NCBI GenBank assembly: GCA_021414005.1
Contig: JAIOPH010000037.1
Location: forward strand, 124,001 to 188,000
Length of the DNA: 64,000 bases
Origin: Chthoniobacter sp.
Lineage (GTDB): Bacteria > Verrucomicrobiota > Verrucomicrobiia > Chthoniobacterales > Chthoniobacteraceae
Reading direction: 5' to 3'
Part shown: piece after piece, positions 17,382 through 23,357 of the stretch
How positions within the stretch are numbered: position 1 is the stretch's first letter
How the letters are laid out: each line of letters begins with the position of its first letter
Position numbers and translations under genes: made by a program
Notes under the pieces: model-generated
Told to the model about the DNA's origin: nothing
The model's input: the letters and a program-made list of their open reading frames with translations, nothing else
Database searches by the model: none

Positions 17382-18656
17382 TTAGCGGAGTGACTTGGGA
17401 ATGGCGGGAATCGGTGCAGGGGCCAGCGGTTGACCCAGCAGACGGGAAAGCTGCGTTTCAGTGGTGTGTTGCCAGGCTAGTTGCTCGCCGCGCCAGCGCG
17501 ACATTTGCACGAGATTCGTGCAACTTTCCGGCAGCGGCTTGCTAGCGCGTTCCGGTTTGTTCGCCTCATCGAGAATGAATTTGTAGGCCTCCGCTGCGCG
17601 ATTCACGAGCCGGAGCCGCTCGAAGCACAGCCCCATTTGATAGACCACCGGCCATTGCCATTCGGGCTCATCGTTAAGTTGCGCAAGCGTTTGATAGATG
17701 GTCAACGCGCTGGTGAAATCACCCTGCTGGTAAAAGTCGTTGGCGAACTCGTTGCCGGTCTTCTTTTGCCAAAAGACCCACTTTTCCGGTGCCGTGCCCT
17801 TTTTTGCGTGCTCCGTGCGGAGCAGGGTGAGCACGGCGTCAAAAGCCTCCTTCGGGCGTTTCAACGACTTCAGCGAACTGGCGAGGATGTAGCGGCATTC
17901 TGGTGCGGATGGGTCGTTCCCAAACTCGGCGAGAAAACTCTGAGCGGAAGCGATGGCTTTGTCGTGATTGCCCAGCACGTAGTGGCAGTGCGCGGACTTG
18001 AAGAGCACGCGGGCCTTTTCCTCCGGTGCCAGTTCGAGTCGGCTGAGGAGATTGTAGAATTTTGCCGCCTGTTCGTTTTCACCGGCGAGAAAGTAGGTGT
18101 CGGCAATTTCTGTCTGCGCCCGCTGGGTGAGCTTGCGGTAGGTTTCGAGGCCGTGACCGTTCACTTGGAGGGCAGAATTGAGCACGGTGTAGAAGCGGGT
18201 GATCGCGCGCTGATAGGCCCCCGCCTCACGGTAAAGCGTGCCGACTTTGAAGATAAGTTCCGGTGTATCCGGATCGGCCGGATACACAGCGATCATCTTT
18301 TCATAGATCGCGATGGCTTTGGAAAAGGTGCGCTTTTTCTCGTAGAGCGCGCCGATGTCGGCCAGCGCCTTTTTCTTGTCCGCCATGGGTGCGGGTAGAT
18401 TGACGATTATTTCGAGGAAGTGTTCGGCGAGCTGCCATTTCTCTTGGTCTGCAGCCTGGGTGGCCAGCTTCACGTAACCGGCGATTTCGCCTTTGATTTC
18501 CACGTCGGAGGCGGGCTCCTCCGGCTTGGCCTCTGCCGGCTGGGCGTCAACGGCTTGCAGTCGCGGGCTGGCGATTAGCGTGGCGAGTGCCAGCGGGAAA
18601 ATCAGCCAAAGCGCCCTACTTTTGTTGGGAAGTGGCTTTGCTCTTCGGTAGCTCAT
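17382..18656 (-). CDS. Periplasmic TPR-repeat protein in the flagellar region
   Basis: The 424-residue form starts MSYRRAKPLPNKSRALWLIF, giving a signal peptide that ends near AVDA; the frame is open upstream but would extend far into the preceding gene. An acidic Pro/Glu segment is followed by about eight degenerate tetratricopeptide-like repeats (for example ALYEKKRTFSKAIAIYEKMI and AKFYNLLSRLELAPEEKARV). Such repeats scaffold protein-protein contacts; a structural or assembly role at the envelope is the most one can infer. It overlaps the preceding gene by 41 bases. Confidence 0.75.
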   Translation of the reverse strand: MSYRRAKPLPNKSRALWLIFPLALATLIASPRLQAVDAQPAEAKPEEPASDVEIKGEIAGYVKLATQAADQEKWQLAEHFLEIIVNLPAPMADKKKALADIGALYEKKRTFSKAIAIYEKMIAVYPADPDTPELIFKVGTLYREAGAYQRAITRFYTVLNSALQVNGHGLETYRKLTQRAQTEIADTYFLAGENEQAAKFYNLLSRLELAPEEKARVLFKSAHCHYVLGNHDKAIASAQSFLAEFGNDPSAPECRYILASSLKSLKRPKEAFDAVLTLLRTEHAKKGTAPEKWVFWQKKTGNEFANDFYQQGDFTSALTIYQTLAQLNDEPEWQWPVVYQMGLCFERLRLVNRAAEAYKFILDEANKPERASKPLPESCTNLVQMSRWRGEQLAWQHTTETQLSRLLGQPLAPAPIPAIPKSLR

Positions 18657-19122
18657 TGGGCGTGGCAGGTTGGAAAATCGGGTCGAAGAGATAGGACCGC
18701 CGCACCGGACGACCTTCGGTGTTCTTAAAAAAATCGAGCACTTCATTGGGCAGGCGTCCGAAATCGATTTCATCGTGGGGCGACAGCGGGGCCGGCGCGG
18801 AATGGGTCACTTTGTCAGCAGGGGCGCTGTCCTCAGTTTTCGGCGGGGTTTCGTTCTTGAGCGCAGCGTCCGGTCCAAGGACCTCTACGCCTTTGGCTGC
18901 CGGTGTAAGCGCCGGGGCATTGCGCTCCGGGCAGTGCGGCAGAGCGGGTGCAAAGCGCAGCGGAGACGGAGCGCCGCTGGCGAGATAGGAGTCGGCGCGA
19001 AAGACAAACGGGTAAGTCGCGGACTGACGAAAATGCGTCCGCGCGGGAGCTGTTTCGCCGGCGAAACCCAAGTGAACTGACGCGCCGACGGCGATCAGCA
19101 GGGCAGTGAAAATGTTCCGCAT
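18616..19122 (-). CDS. Secreted Pro-rich protein of unknown function
   Basis: The 168-residue protein starts MRNIFTALLIAVGASVHLGF, a clear signal peptide, and is then rich in Ala, Pro and charged residues with few predicted secondary-structure elements. The C-terminal 50 residues (EIDFGRLPNEVLDFFKNTEG) look more ordered. I recognise no family. A candidate sigma-54 promoter lies 15 bases upstream, and the gene overlaps the TPR gene, so the two are probably made together. Confidence 0.65.
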   Translation of the reverse strand: MRNIFTALLIAVGASVHLGFAGETAPARTHFRQSATYPFVFRADSYLASGAPSPLRFAPALPHCPERNAPALTPAAKGVEVLGPDAALKNETPPKTEDSAPADKVTHSAPAPLSPHDEIDFGRLPNEVLDFFKNTEGRPVRRSYLFDPIFQPATPNELPKSKATSQQK

Positions 19123-19136
19123 AGTAGTGATTTCTA

Positions 19137-19152
19137 AGCAGATTGGCTGCCA
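19137..19152 (-). promoter_or_regulatory. Candidate sigma-54 promoter for the TPR operon
   Basis: Reading on the minus strand, TGGCAGCCAATCTGCT has GG-N10-GC spacing and keeps TGGCA and TGCT. The -12 C is 16 bases before the ATG at 19122. It is weaker than the other two candidates (9 of 12 defined positions) but has the same geometry relative to the start codon. Confidence 0.4.
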
Positions 19153-19181
19153 GATTGCCGCTGCGTGGGAGGTAAAGCGAA

Positions 19182-19227
19182 GACCGGACATCGAAGGGAG
19201 GTTGCCCTCCTGATTCGATGCCCGGTC
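19182..19227. terminator. Long interrupted hairpin between flagellin 2 and the TPR operon
   Basis: Three stacked stems can form: GACCGG with CCGGTC, CATCGAA with TTCGATG, and GGAGG with CCTCC, closed by a 4-base loop. It lies after the flagellin terminator-like hairpin and before the candidate promoter of the next operon. Its stability suggests a transcription stop or RNA-processing element; no clean T run follows. Confidence 0.4.
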
Positions 19228-19259
19228 GTGAAACTTTCTCCGTGGGTCTGGCCCCGGAT

Positions 19260-19290
19260 GGGCTCCCCCGGTTACTCACCGGAGGAGCCC
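19260..19290 (-). terminator. Terminator-like hairpin after flagellin 2
   Basis: GGGCTCC-CCCGG and CCGG-AGGAGCCC form a 12-bp stem with one mismatch and a 7-base loop. It starts 22 bases after the flagellin stop on the minus strand. There is no T run, so it may work with a factor or as an mRNA 3' end stabiliser. Confidence 0.5.
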
Positions 19291-19312
19291 TTACCTTGGT
19301 TCCGTTGATTGC

Positions 19313-20110
19313 CTATTGCAGGAGACGCAGCGCGGACTGCGAACTCGTGTTGGCTTGAGCGAGCATGGCGGAGCCGGCCTGCACGAGGATGTTGTTGCGC
19401 GCCAACTTGGTGGACTCGGAAGCCACGTCCACGTCCACGATGCGGCTGTTGGCTGCTTCGAGGTTGGTCTTGTTGATGGCGAGCATGTCGGCGGAGAAGC
19501 CGAGTCGGCTGGAGTCCGCGCCATTCTGCGCGCGGGAGGTCGCCACGTTCGTGATCGCGGTGGAGATATTCGCCGTGGTGATCGCCGCGAGGTTGGCTGC
19601 GCCGGTGATGGCGGTCACGTTCGTCGCCAAGTCGGCCTGCGTGACGGCGAGAGTTTGCGCGCCGTCTTCTGAGGTCTGGACGGTCAAGGTGCCGCCGCCG
19701 AACAACGCTACACCGTTGAAAGTGTTCGTCGCCTGGTTGGTCAATTCGGCTTTCAGCGCTGTGAACTCCGTGTTGTAGTTGGCGACATCCGAGGCGCTCT
19801 TGGTCACGTCTGTGGAGAGCGTCTTCAACTCGGCGATACGTTCGAGGATTTTGCCCGAGGTTTTCAGCGAGCCGTCCTGAGTCTGGAGAAACGAGACGGC
19901 GTTGGCCACGTTAGTGGCGGCGGCGTCAGTGCGGCGGATGGCTGCCTCCATTTTCATCGAGACCGCGAGGCCACCGGCGTCGTCGGCCGGGGCGGTGATC
20001 TTCGACCCGCTGGAGAGCCGGGCGAGGCTCTTCTGGAGCATCGAGTTGCTGACGTTGAGGTTATGCGCGGCGGAAGAGGCCGCGATGTTGGTATTGATGA
20101 CTAAGCTCAT
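19313..20110 (-). CDS. Flagellin (second copy)
   Basis: This 265-residue flagellin has a typical N-terminus (INTNIAASSAAHNLNVSNSM, LARLSSGSKITAPADDAGGL) and C-terminus (ARNNILVQAGSAMLAQANTS, ALRLLQ). It is shorter than the first copy and more Thr/Ala-rich in the middle, so the two are diverged paralogs and not a recent duplication. Unlike the first copy it is monocistronic, with its own leader carrying a Shine-Dalgarno sequence (AAAGGAA, 7 bases before ATG) and a CsrA-type hairpin. Confidence 0.94.
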   Translation of the reverse strand: MSLVINTNIAASSAAHNLNVSNSMLQKSLARLSSGSKITAPADDAGGLAVSMKMEAAIRRTDAAATNVANAVSFLQTQDGSLKTSGKILERIAELKTLSTDVTKSASDVANYNTEFTALKAELTNQATNTFNGVALFGGGTLTVQTSEDGAQTLAVTQADLATNVTAITGAANLAAITTANISTAITNVATSRAQNGADSSRLGFSADMLAINKTNLEAANSRIVDVDVASESTKLARNNILVQAGSAMLAQANTSSQSALRLLQ

Positions 20111-20117
20111 GTTACGA

Positions 20118-20159
20118 TTCCTTTCTTGGATTGTTTACTATCTGCGACGTCCGTGTCGC
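20118..20159 (-). promoter_or_regulatory. Flagellin 2 leader with candidate CsrA-binding sites
   Basis: On the minus strand GCGAC-ACGGAC-GTCGC (20159-20144) forms a 5-bp stem with a hexaloop that presents ACGGA. ACACGGACGT matches the CsrA selection consensus ACARGGAUGU at 8 of 10 positions. A second GGA lies in the Shine-Dalgarno AAAGGAA (20124-20118). The two GGA motifs are about 30 bases apart, like the paired CsrA sites of the Bacillus hag leader. Regulation by the csrA-fliW genes of this cluster is inferred. Confidence 0.6.
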
Positions 20160-20160
20160 C

Positions 20161-20187
20161 TCGGGCCATTTTGAAAGCGGTGTTTGA
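20161..20187 (-). promoter_or_regulatory. Weak sigma-28-like sequence upstream of flagellin 2
   Basis: On the minus strand CAAA, a 16-base spacer and GCCCGAGG resemble the sigma-28 pattern TAAA-N15-GCCGATAA, but each part has mismatches and the spacer is one base long. It is placed correctly for a transcript that would include part or all of the leader hairpin. Confidence 0.2.
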
Positions 20188-20303
20188 CCTCACCTGCCGT
20201 GACACATGTCGCGACAAGGAGGAATTCGGCAGCCGGGGAAAAGACTTTAGCGATTTTGTGAAGATTTCCGATGGGCTCGTCCATTTCGGGCACAACTCCC
20301 GCG

Positions 20304-20320
20304 CTGGCATCAAATGCCAG
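20304..20320 (-). terminator. Hairpin after the sulfatase operon
   Basis: CTGGCAT-CAA-ATGCCAG is a perfect 7-bp stem 43 bases after the sulfatase stop on its strand. There is no T run. The rest of the 252-bp gap between sulfatase and flagellin holds the flagellin leader, and a 10-bp palindrome TGTCGCGACA at 20207-20216 of unknown meaning. Confidence 0.35.
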
Positions 20321-20362
20321 GCCTGTCCAAACCGCAGACGGATTTGGAAAGCCGCCGACGTT

Positions 20363-21814
20363 CTATTGGTTGGCGTTCTTGCGTCCGCCGCCTTTACCTC
20401 CTCCGCCGCGTCGCTCCGTTGGCGGCGCTTTGCTCGGGTCGTAGGTCGGGTTCACCGTCGGCATCTGCGCGTTCACAGCCCTGAGGTATGCGGTTAGCTT
20501 TTTGTCGAGATCGGCGACCTTTTGCGGCTGCTCCCTGGCGAGGTCGTGGCGCTCGGCTGGATCTTTGGCGAGGTCGTAGAGTTGCAGCGCGCCGGTTTCG
20601 TAAACGCGGGTGAGCTTGTCGTTACCAAGAAGCAGCGAGGAGGCCGGCCCTTGCGCATCCTTGTCATAGTTCGGGTAGTGGACGACGAACTCCTCTCTCT
20701 CTCGCTTCACAGTCGCGTCGGGCGAACCGCGCAGCACGGGCACAAGGCTGCCACCTTCCAGTCCCGGCGGCAGCTTTGTCGCGCCGGCCAGCGCGGCTAT
20801 CGTGGGGAAAAGATCGGCACCGAGCGCTCGGGTGTGCGTGCATGCGCCAGCTTTCACGCCCGGCCCGCGGATGATGAGCGGCACGCGGATGCCGCCTTCC
20901 CACACGGTACCTTTCCCATTGGTCAGTGGCTCGTTGGCATCGCGCCCCTGCGCTCCGTGGTCAGCGGTGTAGATGAAGTAGGTGCGGTCGGCGATGCCCA
21001 GTTCGTCGAGCTTCGCGAGCAGCAGACCGATGGTCGCGTCCATGTCTTCCGTCACCGCTGCGGAGCCGATGCGGCGTGTGTCGCGGTCCGTCGTCGCGCG
21101 CATGCGCAGCGCGGCGTAGGTCTCCGGGCGCGCGTCGGTCCCACCGCGCCCGGCATAGTGCGAGATGTGCAAATAGAACGGTTTCCCCGCCTTCGCCTGC
21201 CGCGTCATGAAATCCAGCCCGCGTTCGGTGATGCCGAAGGCCTGTTTTGGGTTCGGGTTCTCCACGTTCTCCGGCCCGCCGTTGTTGTTGGGCCCGTCGT
21301 TTTCCTCGAAGCCATGCCGCGTCGGATTCACGCGCCCGACGTGCCATTTGCCGAAATGCGCGGTCGCATAGCCAGCATCCTTCAGCACTTCCGCGATGGT
21401 CGTCTCGGACTCCGGCATTTCCGAAATCTGCGCCGGCGGGATCAGCTTGCTCCCCGTTTCCGTGAACCCGCTCTCCCGCCCACCCTTGCCCTCGCCGACA
21501 AACGTCATGTGCAGCACCGCCGGACTCTTTCCCGTGAATAACGTGGCGCGCGACGGCGTGCAGCGCGGCGACGACGCATACGCGTTGGCGAAGCGCATCC
21601 CGCCCGCTGCGAGTTTCTCCAGCGCGGGCGTCTGCGCGAGGTCGCTCTTCGATGCCAGCACCGCATCGTCCATTTGCACCGACGAAGAACTCCACCCCTG
21701 AGCCTCGCCCATGATGACGATGAAGTTCGGCGGCTTCGGCGCATCGGCGGCGATGGCGGTGGCGACTGAGGTGCAGGCGAGCAGGCAGAAAGTGTTGAGG
21801 ATTTTCATGTTCAT
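20363..21814 (-). CDS. Secreted formylglycine-type sulfatase
   Basis: This is a 483-residue periplasmic or secreted sulfatase; the family hydrolyses sulfate esters after a maturase converts the motif Cys to formylglycine. A signal peptide spans about residues 1-22. The sulfatase signature is CTPSR at residues 85-89, with downstream GKWHVGR and YTADHG metal/active-site motifs. The usual N-terminal DD metal pair of ADDLGW is replaced by GEAQGW (36-41), so one ligand is changed. The C-terminus ends in a Gly/Lys/Arg-rich tail. It is the last gene of a three-gene minus-strand run. The substrate is unknown, and no maturase gene is present in the window. Confidence 0.87.
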   Translation of the reverse strand: MNMKILNTFCLLACTSVATAIAADAPKPPNFIVIMGEAQGWSSSSVQMDDAVLASKSDLAQTPALEKLAAGGMRFANAYASSPRCTPSRATLFTGKSPAVLHMTFVGEGKGGRESGFTETGSKLIPPAQISEMPESETTIAEVLKDAGYATAHFGKWHVGRVNPTRHGFEENDGPNNNGGPENVENPNPKQAFGITERGLDFMTRQAKAGKPFYLHISHYAGRGGTDARPETYAALRMRATTDRDTRRIGSAAVTEDMDATIGLLLAKLDELGIADRTYFIYTADHGAQGRDANEPLTNGKGTVWEGGIRVPLIIRGPGVKAGACTHTRALGADLFPTIAALAGATKLPPGLEGGSLVPVLRGSPDATVKREREEFVVHYPNYDKDAQGPASSLLLGNDKLTRVYETGALQLYDLAKDPAERHDLAREQPQKVADLDKKLTAYLRAVNAQMPTVNPTYDPSKAPPTERRGGGGKGGGRKNANQ

Positions 21815-21852
21815 ATCGTGGCGATGGGGAGCGCGGCGTCGGTGATGGATGG

Positions 21853-23346
21853 CTACCGTTTCGGTGCGCTGATGGTGTAGGAAAAATCCACCTGGTGATT
21901 CTTCTGCGTGTCGGTTTCGTCAGCGGGCTGATAGGATCGCACCAAGTCGGTGGAAATTTTTTCGGCCGCGACGGTGATGCGCATATAGCCGGGGCTGCCG
22001 AGGAGCTTTCCGCTCGCATAGCTGTATTCGGCGGCGTTACGCGGGGCGTTGCCGTTGCCGCGATTTCCGGGCTGCGGGAGGCACTGGTACACGATGCCGT
22101 CGCGGTCCTGCTTCGCGAAAAGATGGTCGTGTCCGTGAAAGACGATCGTGACGCCGTTCTTCACGAGCAGGTCGTGGATGGTCGTGGGCCAGCCGGGACG
22201 ATGGCTGGCGAAGCCGTCGGAGCCGTCCTGATTTTTGCCGCCCCATTCGTAAAAGGTCGACGCCTCCGCGCCGCCGCGGCTCTCCGGCGTGGCGCCGCCG
22301 ACGAGGTGATGGATGAAGATGAATTTGAACCGCGCCTTGCTCGTTTCCAGCGTGCGCTTGAGCCAGTCGTATTGATCGCGACCGAGCGAGCGGTTCCAGA
22401 TGTCCGCGTTCTCGCGCCCATCGCCGCCGGTGAACCAAAACGGATCGAGCGTGACGAAAAGCGCGCTACCCCATTCCCACGCGGCGTAGTCCTGCAGCAG
22501 GCCGAGCGTCGGATGCGGCTTGGCGTTCCCGGTGTAGAAATCGTTGGGCACAGGATTGGGGAAATACTTTTTTCGCGTGGTGTTGGCCCACACGCCGCCA
22601 TCGGTGCGGCGTCCGTCGGAGCCTTCGCCGTCGTGGTTTCCGAGTGTGAGAAAAACGGGCGCGACCTGCCCGATGATGCCGAAATAGTAACGCTCCGCGA
22701 GGTAGTGCTTCTCGGCGAGTTCACGCGCGCCGCGATACTTGCCGGTCATGAAAGTGTCGCCGAGATCCACGAGAAAATCCGGGCGGTCGGAGACCATGTT
22801 GCGCATGGATTGCGCGTAGCGCTCTGGGATCGTGTTCTCATCGAGATGCGGGTCCGCCTGCACGACGAATGTGAACGCGCTTTCCGGCGTTCGCGCAGTC
22901 TGGAAGCTGCCCTCCGCCGCGCTGGTAAACTCCGCCGCGCCCGCCGTCTGCGCGCGAAACTGATAGTAATAGCGCGTGTTCGGCTTCAGCGAACCGAGCA
23001 ACATCTCGACCGGCTGGCCCGCCTTGAAAGCGCGCTTCGGCGTCTCGGTGGAATACGCGCCCTTCGCCGTGCCGTAGGCGACGCAGCCCTCCGCATCCTG
23101 ATACGCAACCACGCTCAATGTGATCGCGTCTTTCGTCGGACGACCGAGGACGAAATCAAACGGATGAGCCGGAACATCCGTGAAGAAAACCGACGAGCCG
23201 TGCCCGCCGCCTTTCCGCTGACCGCCGCCCGGCCCACGCGGAGTTTCCGGTGCGGATTGCGCGAAAGAAACCACCGCCGCGATGGCGAGGCTGAATTTAG
23301 CAATGACGTGGGGGCAGGAGAGGAGTGTGCTGCGGGTCCTTTTCAT
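21853..23346 (-). CDS. Secreted calcineurin-like metallophosphoesterase
   Basis: The 497-residue form starts MKRTRSTLLSCPHVIAKFSL, a signal peptide, 11 bases after the preceding gene; the open frame continues upstream into that gene but is not used. A Gly/Arg/Lys-rich stretch (about 33-48) is followed by a fibronectin-like domain (about 50-150) as in purple acid phosphatases. The metallophosphoesterase core has all metal motifs: DPHLDE, LGDTF, GNHDGE, FIHHL and GHDH. It probably removes phosphate from an extracytoplasmic ester. Neighbours on both sides are secreted enzymes or binding proteins. Confidence 0.85.
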   Translation of the reverse strand: MKRTRSTLLSCPHVIAKFSLAIAAVVSFAQSAPETPRGPGGGQRKGGGHGSSVFFTDVPAHPFDFVLGRPTKDAITLSVVAYQDAEGCVAYGTAKGAYSTETPKRAFKAGQPVEMLLGSLKPNTRYYYQFRAQTAGAAEFTSAAEGSFQTARTPESAFTFVVQADPHLDENTIPERYAQSMRNMVSDRPDFLVDLGDTFMTGKYRGARELAEKHYLAERYYFGIIGQVAPVFLTLGNHDGEGSDGRRTDGGVWANTTRKKYFPNPVPNDFYTGNAKPHPTLGLLQDYAAWEWGSALFVTLDPFWFTGGDGRENADIWNRSLGRDQYDWLKRTLETSKARFKFIFIHHLVGGATPESRGGAEASTFYEWGGKNQDGSDGFASHRPGWPTTIHDLLVKNGVTIVFHGHDHLFAKQDRDGIVYQCLPQPGNRGNGNAPRNAAEYSYASGKLLGSPGYMRITVAAEKISTDLVRSYQPADETDTQKNHQVDFSYTISAPKR

Positions 23347-23357
23347 AATCGGAGTCC

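Noticed and set aside
20126..20497. Possible small genes in the sulfatase-flagellin gap
   Set aside because: Frames on both strands lack recognisable motifs and would run through the flagellin leader with its Shine-Dalgarno and hairpin.
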